Below are positions 16,855-23,877 of a stretch of DNA of 64,000 nt, one piece after another (position 1 is the first letter of the stretch; every line of letters begins with the position of its first letter). The stretch is from Mesorhizobium sp. ORS 3359. GTDB lineage: Bacteria; Pseudomonadota; Alphaproteobacteria; Rhizobiales; Rhizobiaceae. The stretch lies in contig CCNC01000143.1 in NCBI GenBank assembly GCA_000824845.1, positions 93,202 to 157,201 of the forward strand, in the 5' to 3' direction. The notes under the pieces are model-generated. The model worked only from the letters and a program-made list of their open reading frames with translations, did not search any database and was not told the DNA's origin. A program made the position numbers and the translations under genes.

Positions 16855-17696
16855 GTCGGTCCACCTTCGCAGGCGATGCAGAGCGCATCCGCCTCGAAGA
16901 TTTCGACCGTGCAGCCGGCGGCTTCCATCGCGGCTTTGGTCTTTGGAAAGCCGGCCACGGCAATGACCTTCAACGGGCTGGTCGGCAGCACGTTCAGGCT
17001 GAGGCCGTTGGACGCGGCGAACTCTTGCGGATCGCCTTCGACTAGGCGAATGCCGCGCGCCTTCAGCATCTGGTAGAACGGGGCCGGCAGAAGCGGCGAA
17101 TAGACCAGCGCGAGGTCGTCGGCCAGCGGGCTGATCACCGACATCAGATGCAGGCACGTCTCTTCGCCCTGCCACAGCGGCAGGTCGAAGCCGTAGACGG
17201 AAATGCCGAGCGGCGTCAGCAGGTTGGCGACCTGCTGGATGCCTTCCTGGTTGGTGCGCACGCCGCGTCCGATCGCCAGCGTGCGGGCATCCACCCATAC
17301 ACAGTCGCCACCTTCGACCTGGCCGGGCGCCTCGACGCGGCCGAGGACTGGAATGCCCAGCCTTCTATAGGTCTCCTCATGCAGCGAAGGCTCCTTGGCA
17401 CGCAACGGCTTGCCCATGGACAGGATCAGCGCGCCGCGATCGGTCATCAGCGACGGGTCATGCGTGAACACCGAATCCGCGAGACCGTCGGCCTTGTCCT
17501 CGATCCATTCTATTTCGGCGCCGGAAGCCGCCACCAGTTCGGCAAGGACCGCGTGCTGCATTGCCGCTTTCGCTGGGTCGAAACCCGGGCCATAGTGCCA
17601 GACAGCCCTGTCGGCGCTGCGCATGGCGTTGGCGGCCGAACGCATCAGCACGCGCCGCAACGGCGCCGCCATGGACTGTGATCCGAAAGCGCTCAT
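16824..17696 (-). CDS. Dimethylargininase-like guanidine hydrolase (amidinotransferase superfamily)
   Basis: A 290-aa protein of the pentein fold. Landmarks are EGGDCVWVD (near residue 128), the His-bearing CLHLMSVISPL, and the C-terminal nucleophile Cys282 in EGGPTCLTRP. DDAH enzymes hydrolyse methylated arginines to citrulline and methylamines; arginine deiminase-like variants also exist, so exact substrate is uncertain. The start ATG 17696 follows AAGGG. It is the first gene of the minus-strand hydrolase-TetR-decarboxylase operon, divergent from an amino-acid ABC importer. Confidence 0.85.
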   Translation of the reverse strand: MSAFGSQSMAAPLRRVLMRSAANAMRSADRAVWHYGPGFDPAKAAMQHAVLAELVAASGAEIEWIEDKADGLADSVFTHDPSLMTDRGALILSMGKPLRAKEPSLHEETYRRLGIPVLGRVEAPGQVEGGDCVWVDARTLAIGRGVRTNQEGIQQVANLLTPLGISVYGFDLPLWQGEETCLHLMSVISPLADDLALVYSPLLPAPFYQMLKARGIRLVEGDPQEFAASNGLSLNVLPTSPLKVIAVAGFPKTKAAMEAAGCTVEIFEADALCIACEGGPTCLTRPILRQ

Positions 17697-17722
17697 CGAT
17701 GCCCTTCTAAGATGAAAAAAAG

Positions 17723-17735
17723 TGAAAAAATTTCA
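17723..17735. promoter_or_regulatory. TGAAA-AAA-TTTCA inverted repeat, candidate operator
   Basis: This palindrome lies 27 nt upstream of the hydrolase start, in an A-rich patch of the 210-nt divergent region shared with the amino-acid importer. A second, imperfect GATGAAAA/TTTCATGAAA arrangement flanks it. It is a plausible target for the locus TetR or another regulator. Confidence 0.35.
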
Positions 17736-17906
17736 TGAAAGGCTATTTATACACTTGCACAACAACGCCGCAAGTGCCGTAATGAGCAGGATTTACGGGC
17801 TCGCGCTGTCGGGTCCATGCTGAGGTCTGGAGTGGGCAGTGCAGCGTATGTTGATTAGCCGGATGGACGTTCGACGACCTGCCTTCGACCATAGAGAGGT
17901 CGCCCG

Positions 17907-18722
17907 GTGAGCGTGGCGGATGCCGCCCCAGTCCAACCCGGCAAGGCGCAAAGCGCCGCCGCCGAAGCCATCCATGTCGAGAATCTGCACAAGAAATTCG
18001 GCCAGTTGCATGTGCTGAAGGGCGTTTCGCTGTCGGCGCGCGATGGCGAGGTAGTCGCCATCATCGGCGGCTCCGGCTCCGGCAAATCGACGCTGCTGCG
18101 CTGCATCAACTGCCTTGAAAACCCGACCAGCGGCATCATCCGTGTCAATGGCGAGGAGATCAAGCTCAAGGCCGACAGCCACGGCCACACCGTTCCGGCC
18201 GACCGCCGGCAAATCGAGCGGATCCGCTCGAGGCTCGGCATGGTGTTCCAGAATTTCAACCTGTGGAGCCACATGACGCTGATCGAGAACGTCATCGAGG
18301 TTCCGGTGCATGTGCTCGGCGTCAAGCGCGAAGAGGCGATCGCCCAGGCCGAGAAGCTGCTGGCCCGCGTCGGGCTGGCGGAAAAGCGCGATGTCTATCC
18401 GGCCTTCCTGTCCGGCGGCCAGCAGCAGCGCGCCGCGATCGCCCGGGCGCTGGCGATCAATCCGCGCGTCATGCTGTTCGACGAGCCGACGTCGGCGCTC
18501 GATCCGGAGTTGGTCGGCGAGGTGCTGAAAGTGATCGGCGATCTGGCGCGCGAGGGGCGCACCATGGTGCTGGTGACGCATGAAATGAAGTTTGCCCGCG
18601 AGGTCGCGACGCATGTCGTCTATCTCTACAACGGGCTGGTCGAGGAAGAGGGTCCGCCCGAACAGCTGTTCGGCGCGCCCAAATCCGAAAGGCTCAAACA
18701 ATTCCTCCGCAATGTCGGCTAG
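17907..18722 (+). CDS. Polar amino-acid ABC transporter ATPase (HisP/OccP type)
   Basis: A 271-aa ATP-binding subunit. Walker A GGSGSGKST (near residue 54), Q-loop FQNFNLW, signature LSGGQQQR, Walker B VMLFDEPTSALD and H-loop VTHEM are all intact. The insertion between Walker A and Q-loop and the FNLW sequence are typical of histidine/arginine/octopine importers. It starts at GTG 17907 after AGAGAGG. It is the first gene of an ATPase-binding protein-two permease operon. Confidence 0.95.
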   Translation: MSVADAAPVQPGKAQSAAAEAIHVENLHKKFGQLHVLKGVSLSARDGEVVAIIGGSGSGKSTLLRCINCLENPTSGIIRVNGEEIKLKADSHGHTVPADRRQIERIRSRLGMVFQNFNLWSHMTLIENVIEVPVHVLGVKREEAIAQAEKLLARVGLAEKRDVYPAFLSGGQQQRAAIARALAINPRVMLFDEPTSALDPELVGEVLKVIGDLAREGRTMVLVTHEMKFAREVATHVVYLYNGLVEEEGPPEQLFGAPKSERLKQFLRNVG

Positions 18723-18777
18723 GGCCGGCATCAAGCGGGGCGAAAACCGGGAACAACAACAAACTGGGAGTCCTGAC

Positions 18778-19575
18778 ATGAAGACTGTTCTCAAGACATT
18801 CGCGGCAGCGCTGCTTCTCGGCGTCGCGGCGATGGGCGGCGTGGCCAAGGCCGAGCAGGTCAAGATCGGCGTCGCCGCCGAGCCCTACCCGCCCTTCACC
18901 TCGCCCGACGCCAGCGGCAAATGGGTGGGCTGGGAGATCGATTTCGTCGACGCCGTCTGCGCCGAAGAGAAGCTCGACTGCGTCATCACGCCGGTTGCCT
19001 GGGACGGTATCATCCCGGCGCTGACCACCAAGAAGATCGACGCCATCGTCTCCTCGATGTCGATCACCGCCGAGCGCGAGAAGACGATCGACTTCTCGGA
19101 CAAGTACTACAACACCCCGACCGCCATCATCGGGCCGAAGGACCAGAAGTTCGGCGCCACGCCGGACGATCTCAAGGGCAAGGTGATCGGTGTCCAGGTT
19201 TCGACCGTGCATGCGGTCTACGCCAAGAAGCACTTCACCGGCGCGCAGGAGATCAAGGAATACCAGACGCAGGACGAAGCCAACAACGATCTGGCCGCCG
19301 GCCGCATCGACGCGGTGCAGGCCGACTCGATCGCGCTCGGCGAATTCCTGAAGTCCGACCAGGGCAAGGCCTGCTGCGACCTGAAGGGCATGGTGGCCCC
19401 GGACGACGAGGTGCTGGGACCGGGTGTCGGCGCCGGCATCCGCAAGGAAGACACCGCGCTCAAGGAAAAGTTCAACGCCGGCATCAAGGCGATCCGCGCC
19501 AACGGCAAATATGACGAGATCTCGAAGAAATATTTCGACTTCGACATCTATGGCGGCGCCACGCAGTCGAACTGA
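18778..19575 (+). CDS. Periplasmic polar amino-acid binding protein
   Basis: A 265-aa type II binding protein (SBP_bac_3 family) with signal peptide MKTVLKTFAAALLLGVAAMG cleaved after VAKA. Family features include AAEPYPPFTSPDASGKWVGW and DIDAV-like KIDAIVSSMSITAEREKTID. A conserved CC pair (ACCDL) is seen near residue 200. ATG 18778 follows GGGAG. The ligand class is Lys/Arg/His/ornithine-like by family; context points to arginine or a methylated derivative (inference). Confidence 0.94.
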   Translation: MKTVLKTFAAALLLGVAAMGGVAKAEQVKIGVAAEPYPPFTSPDASGKWVGWEIDFVDAVCAEEKLDCVITPVAWDGIIPALTTKKIDAIVSSMSITAEREKTIDFSDKYYNTPTAIIGPKDQKFGATPDDLKGKVIGVQVSTVHAVYAKKHFTGAQEIKEYQTQDEANNDLAAGRIDAVQADSIALGEFLKSDQGKACCDLKGMVAPDDEVLGPGVGAGIRKEDTALKEKFNAGIKAIRANGKYDEISKKYFDFDIYGGATQSN

Positions 19576-19595
19576 ACCCTCTCGCAACTGAGTGA

Positions 19596-19617
19596 GGCAT
19601 GGCGTTCGCGCCATGCC
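19596..19617 (+). terminator. Perfect stem-loop after the binding-protein gene
   Basis: GGCATGGCG and CGCCATGCC form a 9-bp perfect stem closing a TTCG loop, 21 nt after the stop. There is no T-tract, so it is more likely a 3'-end-stabilising or attenuating hairpin than a full terminator, as is common between binding-protein and permease genes. Confidence 0.6.
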
Positions 19618-19667
19618 CCATCCTTGCCACGCACGCTTGCCGCTGACCTTCGGCTTCAGTGGCTAGA

Positions 19668-19764
19668 GCAATTCCAGGAAAAGTGTGAGCGGTTTTCCGT
19701 CCGGAATTGCGTGAAACAAAGAAATAGAATGGTTCGCCGTTTCCGTGAAACGGCTAACCACTCT
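19668..19764 (+). repeat. Dispersed palindromic repeat, family A copy 3, with attached second hairpin
   Basis: The core GCAATTCC...GGAATTGC spans 19668-19710. It is followed by a long imperfect hairpin (about 19726-19764) whose inner stem GCCGTTTC/GAAACGGC closes a 3-nt loop. The GTG start of the next permease is in that loop. A similar core-plus-hairpin arrangement occurs at 44666-44764. Confidence 0.85.
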
Positions 19765-20536
19765 ATACAGCAATCCGGGGGCGAAGCTGATCGACGCCTT
19801 TCTTCCGGCCTCGGCGGCCGGCATCATCGAACTCCTGTCACCGGTGGCGCCAGGCTGGGGCGGCACGCTGCTGGTCGGGCTGCTGCATTCGCTTGAGATC
19901 GCCATCGGCGCCACCTGCCTCGGCCTGATGATCGGCACTGCCGGCGCCTTCGGCAAGCTCTATGGCGGACCGGTGACGCGCGACCTTCTGGCCGTCTACA
20001 CCACGGTTGTCCGTGCGGTGCCGGAACTGGTTCTGATCCTGCTGCTTTATTACGCCGGCACCGACCTCATCAACCAGGTGCTGGCGGCAATGGGCTACAG
20101 CCGTGTCGACATCAGCGGGCTGGCGGCCGGCATTTTCGTGCTGGGTTTCGTCCAGGGTGCCTATTCGACCGAAGTCATCCGCGGCGCCATCCTCGCCATC
20201 CCGCAAGGCCAGATCGAGGCCGCCCGCGCCTATGGCATGTCGCCCGGCCTGATGCTCAGGCGCATCACGCTGCCGGCCATGTTGCCCTTCGCCATTCCCG
20301 GCCTCGCCAATCTCTGGCTGATCGCCACCAAGGACACCGCGCTGCTCGCCGTGGTGGGCTTCTTCGAGCTGACGCTGGCGACGCGCCAAGCAGCGGGCGT
20401 CACCAAGGCCTATCTGCTCTTCTACGTCGCCGCCGGCGTGCTTTACCTGGCCGTGACCCTCTTCTCCAACCTGATCATCGGCCGCGTCGAGTCCTGGTCG
20501 CGGCGCGGCATGCCCTCCGTCAAGGAGGCGCGCTGA
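19745..20536 (+). CDS. Polar amino-acid ABC transporter permease (HisQ type)
   Basis: A 263-aa membrane permease of the HisM/HisQ family with about five hydrophobic segments. The EAA loop reads GQIEAARAYGMSPGLMLRRI. The open frame's first standard start is GTG 19745 inside the repeat hairpin, without a recognisable Shine-Dalgarno; homologous-looking sequence begins around IIELLSPVAPGWGG, and no ATG lies nearby. The start is therefore uncertain. It overlaps the next permease by 1 nt (TGATG). Confidence 0.9.
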   Translation: MKRLTTLYSNPGAKLIDAFLPASAAGIIELLSPVAPGWGGTLLVGLLHSLEIAIGATCLGLMIGTAGAFGKLYGGPVTRDLLAVYTTVVRAVPELVLILLLYYAGTDLINQVLAAMGYSRVDISGLAAGIFVLGFVQGAYSTEVIRGAILAIPQGQIEAARAYGMSPGLMLRRITLPAMLPFAIPGLANLWLIATKDTALLAVVGFFELTLATRQAAGVTKAYLLFYVAAGVLYLAVTLFSNLIIGRVESWSRRGMPSVKEAR

Positions 20537-21345
20537 TGTCAGCCGAAGCCACCGCGATCAACATGGCGGCGCGCGCCTCGATCTGGCTCAAGCCGCACCG
20601 CATCGTGCTTATCCTGATCGCGTTGGCGCTGGTGCTCTGCGCGGCCCTCTTCATGCGTTGGGACTGGCTGCCGCAATATTGGGAAATGGGCCTGATGGGC
20701 ATCTGGCGGGCGCTGTGGATCCTGGCCGTCACCTGCGCGCTGGGCTTCGCGCTTGCGGTGCCGCTCGGGCTTGCCCAGGCCGGCGGACCGATCTGGTTCT
20801 CGGCACCGGCCAAGGTCTTCTGCACCATCATCCGCGGAACGCCGCTGCTCCTGCAGCTCTGGCTGCTCTATTACGGCCTCGGCTCGATCTTTCCGCAATA
20901 TCCGTGGATCCGCGAATCCTGGCTCTGGCCGTATCTCAGGCAGGCCTGGCCCTATGCCGTGGTGGCGCTGACCTTCTCCTTCGCCGGCTATGAGGGCGAA
21001 GTGATGCGCGGCGCCTTTGCCGGCGTGCCGCGCGGACAGCTGGAAGCCGCCCGCGCCTTCGGCATGAGCCGCTGGAAGATCTTCCGCCGCATCTGGCTGC
21101 CGCAGGCCTTCTACCGGGCGCTGCCGACCTTGACCGGCGAGACGGTGCTGCAGTTGAAGTCGACGCCGCTGGTGGCGACGATCAGCGTCATCGACATCTT
21201 CGCCGTCTCCTCCAAGGTGCGGCAGGACACCTACCTGACCTACGAGCCTTTGCTGCTTCTGGCGCTGATCTATATGACGATCACCGGCATTCTCGTCTTC
21301 GCGTTCAGTCGGATCGAGGCGCGGATTCCGGTGAAGATCGGGTAG
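20536..21345 (+). CDS. Polar amino-acid ABC transporter permease (HisM type)
   Basis: A 269-aa partner permease. The EAA loop GQLEAARAFGMSRWKIFRRI and the upstream IIRGTPLLLQLWLLYYGLG are hallmark sequences. The ATG overlaps the HisQ-type stop and follows AAGGAGG. Together with the HisQ-type subunit it forms the membrane pore energised by the ATPase at 17907. Confidence 0.95.
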   Translation: MSAEATAINMAARASIWLKPHRIVLILIALALVLCAALFMRWDWLPQYWEMGLMGIWRALWILAVTCALGFALAVPLGLAQAGGPIWFSAPAKVFCTIIRGTPLLLQLWLLYYGLGSIFPQYPWIRESWLWPYLRQAWPYAVVALTFSFAGYEGEVMRGAFAGVPRGQLEAARAFGMSRWKIFRRIWLPQAFYRALPTLTGETVLQLKSTPLVATISVIDIFAVSSKVRQDTYLTYEPLLLLALIYMTITGILVFAFSRIEARIPVKIG

Positions 21346-21350
21346 TGAAA

Positions 21351-21442
21351 GGTGAATAGTGAATGGTAAATGGTCGCAATTTTCGCCCCCTCGGCTAAGA
21401 CGACCATTCACCATTTGACCATCCACCATTCACCATTCACCA
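21351..21442. repeat. GTGAATGG/CCATTCAC repeat forming a long imperfect inverted repeat
   Basis: Left units GGTGAATAGTGAATGG then AAATGGTCG; right units CGACCATTCACCATTTG then CCACCATTCACCATTCACC. A 15-nt arm (21362-21376) matches its complement at 21401-21415 with one mismatch. It fills the whole gap between the permease and the Ldh-type gene and may fold into one large RNA hairpin. Confidence 0.85.
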
Positions 21443-21452
21443 AGGCGCCACC

Positions 21453-22454
21453 ATGCAACTCACCCTCGACCAGGCAACAGGCCTATGCCGGATGGCCGCG
21501 CTCGGCGCCGGCGCCAATGAGGAGGCGGCGCAGTCGCTGACCGCCTCGATCATCGCCGCGGAGGCCGAAGGCCTGTCGACGGTCGGGCTGTCGCATTTCA
21601 TCGACTATCTGGAGGCGCTCGAAGCCGGCCGCATCGACGGCAATGCCGATCCGGTCGTCACAAGGCCGGCGCTTGCGGTCTATCTCTCCGATGCACGCGG
21701 CGGGCTTGCCCATACCGGCTTCGACCGCACGATCGACGACCTGGTGAAGGCGGCGAAACTGTTCGGCGTGTCGATCTTCTCGCAGAAGAACGCCTATACA
21801 TGCGGCGCGCTCGGCTATTTCACCGGGCGGCTGGCCGAACAGGGGCTGGTTTCCTTCGCCGCCACCAACGGTCCGGCGGTGCTGGCCGGCTCGGGCTCGG
21901 TCAAGCCGGTCTATTGCACCAACCCGATGTCCTTCGCCTCGCCCGCCGCCGACGGACCGCCGCTGGTCATCGACCAGTCGTCGAGCGCCACCGCCTTCGT
22001 CAACATCCGCAAGGCGGCCGAGGACGGCAAGAAGATTCCCGAAGGCTGGGCGCTGGATGCCAGCGGCAACCCGACCACCGACCCGGCGGCGGCGATGAAG
22101 GGCGCGATGCTCGCCTTTGGCGGCCAGCGCGGCGCCAACATCGCGCTGATGGTCGAGGTGCTGGCCGCCGGCATTTCCGGCGCCAACTGGTCGCTCGACG
22201 CGCCCTGGTTCACCGGCGGGCCGGACAGCCCCGGCACCGGCCTCTTCGTTCTCGCCATCGAGCCCAAGCTGCTCGATCCGGATTTCGAGCAGCGCATGAA
22301 GGACCAGCTCGACCGGCTGCGGCGGCGCTATGGCGTGCATATTCCTGGACGCTCGCGCGCCGAAGCCGCGGAGAAGGCAAAGGCGCGTGGCATCACCACG
22401 TCCAGGTCGGTCGTGCAGCGCATTTCGGAATTCGCCGAGCGTTACTCGGCCTGA
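21453..22454 (+). CDS. Ldh-family (malate/lactate dehydrogenase, YiaK/DpkA-like) oxidoreductase
   Basis: A 333-aa NAD(P)-dependent reductase of the Ldh_2 family (PF02615), which is unrelated to Rossmann dehydrogenases. Features include AEGLSTVGLSHFIDYLEAL with the conserved catalytic His, NPMSFASPA, and GGQRGANIALMVEVLAAG. Members reduce malate, ureidoglycolate, 2,3-diketogulonate or the cyclic imines piperideine- and pyrroline-2-carboxylate. Next to an arginine-type importer, an imine reductase role is plausible, but this is inference. Confidence 0.88.
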   Translation: MQLTLDQATGLCRMAALGAGANEEAAQSLTASIIAAEAEGLSTVGLSHFIDYLEALEAGRIDGNADPVVTRPALAVYLSDARGGLAHTGFDRTIDDLVKAAKLFGVSIFSQKNAYTCGALGYFTGRLAEQGLVSFAATNGPAVLAGSGSVKPVYCTNPMSFASPAADGPPLVIDQSSSATAFVNIRKAAEDGKKIPEGWALDASGNPTTDPAAAMKGAMLAFGGQRGANIALMVEVLAAGISGANWSLDAPWFTGGPDSPGTGLFVLAIEPKLLDPDFEQRMKDQLDRLRRRYGVHIPGRSRAEAAEKAKARGITTSRSVVQRISEFAERYSA

Positions 22455-22665
22455 TTCCCGGCTGTTGAACCTTTTTCCGACCTGACGCGACACATTCGCG
22501 GCACCCCATGCCGCGAGCCGCCCTGGTTGACTTTGTCCGGCTCGCGGTTGGCGGCGCCGCGCCGGGCGTTCAGGGCGGGGGCGGGCGTGCTTGCTTCACG
22601 CCACCTTGATACCGTCTCAGGTCAGGCCGCCTCGTTGGACCCTGTTTCGGCGTGGAACTGCCCGG
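22455..22665. other. Intergenic region, possible small RNA upstream of a terminator
   Basis: From the Ldh-type stop to the next gene is 371 nt. This GC-rich part has no convincing coding frame. It contains several potential stems (GCCGCGAG region near 22512; GGCGGCGCCGCGCC near 22550) and ends at a strong C(TTCG)G terminator located 212 nt from the upstream stop. That distance would suit a separate noncoding RNA or a long 3' UTR. No promoter was identified. Confidence 0.3.
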
Positions 22666-22695
22666 AAAACCCCGCTTCGGCGGGGTTTTCTGTCT
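22666..22695 (+). terminator. Rho-independent terminator with TTCG tetraloop
   Basis: AAAACCCCGC / GCGGGGTTTT is a perfect 10-bp stem with loop TTCG, followed by CTGTCTTC. It can work in both directions because the opposite strand also ends in T residues. Confidence 0.88.
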
Positions 22696-22825
22696 TCTTC
22701 AAACCCTGCAGGAGGGCGTTCCGGGCAAGTCCAAAAACAACGCAATGGCGACCTCCGGTCGCTCTTTGCCTTTGGCGAGAAACGGATTAAGAAACGGCTT
22801 CAGCCAAGCACGCGCGGAGCCAGTC

Positions 22826-23809
22826 ATGACCGAAATCCTGCAGACCCCCAAGCTCGTCGTCGTCTTCGGCGGCTCGGGCTTCGTCGGTCGCCATGTCGTC
22901 CGCGCCCTGGCCAAGCGCGGCTACCGCATCCGGGTCGCCTGCCGGCGGCCCGACCTTGCCGGCCATGTGCAGCCGCTCGGCAATGTCGGCCAGATTCAGC
23001 CGGTGCAGGCCAATGTGCGCGTGCGCTGGTCGGTCGACCGCGCGGTGCAGGGCGCAGATCACGTCGTCAACCTCGTCGCCATCCTGCATGAGACCGGCCG
23101 CCAGAAATTCGGCGCGGTGCACGATTTCGGCGCGCGCGCCGTCGCCGAGGCCGCGCGCTCAGTCGGCGCCGGCCTCACCCACATCTCGGCGCTCGGAGCC
23201 GACCCGAATTCCCCGTCCAGCTACGCCCGCACCAAGGCGCTCGGCGAAAAGGCGGTGTTCGAGACGATTGCGGACGCCGTCATCCTCCGCCCGTCTATCA
23301 ATTTCGGGCCGGAGGACTCCTTCTTCAACCGCTTCGCCAACATGGCGCGCTACTCTCCGGTGCTGCCGCTGATCGGCGGCGGACAGAACAAGCTGCAGCC
23401 GGTCTATGTCGGCGATGTCGCCGAAGCGGTGGCGCGCTCGGTCGACGGCGAGGTCAAGGGCGGCCAGGCCTATGAGCTCGGCGGCCCGCAGGTGTTGACG
23501 TTCAAGGAATGCATGGAAGAACTGCTGACGGTCATCGAACGCCGCCGCCTCCTGGTGCCGGTGCCGTTCTGGGTGGCCAACATCCAGGCGTCGATCCTGC
23601 AGCTGCTGCCCAATCCGCTCCTGACCAAGGACCAGGTGCTGCAGCTGCGCGAGCACAATGTCGTCTCGGACGACGCCGCCAAGGCCGCCAGGACGCTGAC
23701 CGGCCTGGGCATCCAGCCGCAGGCGATCGCCACCATCCTGCCCAGCTATCTCTGGCGCTTCCGCGCCGCCGGCCAGTTCCAGCAGCGCCGGCCGATCGCC
23801 GACCGGTAA
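22826..23809 (+). CDS. Complex I NDUFA9-like NAD(P)-binding protein (atypical SDR)
   Basis: A 327-aa extended/atypical SDR. The N-terminal dinucleotide motif GGSGFVGRHVV (residues 14-24) is clear; the active-site Tyr is seen as SSYARTKALGEKAV. This is the family of the mitochondrial complex I accessory subunit NDUFA9 and is widespread in alphaproteobacteria, where its job is not settled (redox sensing or quinone-related assembly has been suggested). I chose ATG 22826 after GGAG. It stands alone, followed by a repeat and the convergent P450 gene. Confidence 0.9.
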   Translation: MTEILQTPKLVVVFGGSGFVGRHVVRALAKRGYRIRVACRRPDLAGHVQPLGNVGQIQPVQANVRVRWSVDRAVQGADHVVNLVAILHETGRQKFGAVHDFGARAVAEAARSVGAGLTHISALGADPNSPSSYARTKALGEKAVFETIADAVILRPSINFGPEDSFFNRFANMARYSPVLPLIGGGQNKLQPVYVGDVAEAVARSVDGEVKGGQAYELGGPQVLTFKECMEELLTVIERRRLLVPVPFWVANIQASILQLLPNPLLTKDQVLQLREHNVVSDDAAKAARTLTGLGIQPQAIATILPSYLWRFRAAGQFQQRRPIADR

Positions 23810-23828
23810 CCCTGTCTCTTTGTCTCAC

Positions 23829-23872
23829 GCAATTCCGGACGGAAAACCGCTTCACACTTTTCCTGGAATTGC
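23829..23872 (-). repeat. Dispersed palindromic repeat, family A copy 4
   Basis: GCAATTCCGGACGG to CCTGGAATTGC, nearly identical to the copies at 16152 and 44721. It lies in the 68-nt gap between two convergent genes, where its hairpin could act as a shared transcription barrier. Confidence 0.9.
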
Positions 23873-23877
23873 TCTGA

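Noticed and set aside
14497..17076. Plus-strand open frame of 859 codons
   Set aside because: It is antisense to the decarboxylase, TetR and hydrolase genes, which have clear family motifs, and its Arg-rich composition is that of a high-GC shadow.
22527..22790. 87-codon frame before the NDUFA9-like gene
   Set aside because: It runs through a perfect transcription terminator hairpin, so it is unlikely to be coding.
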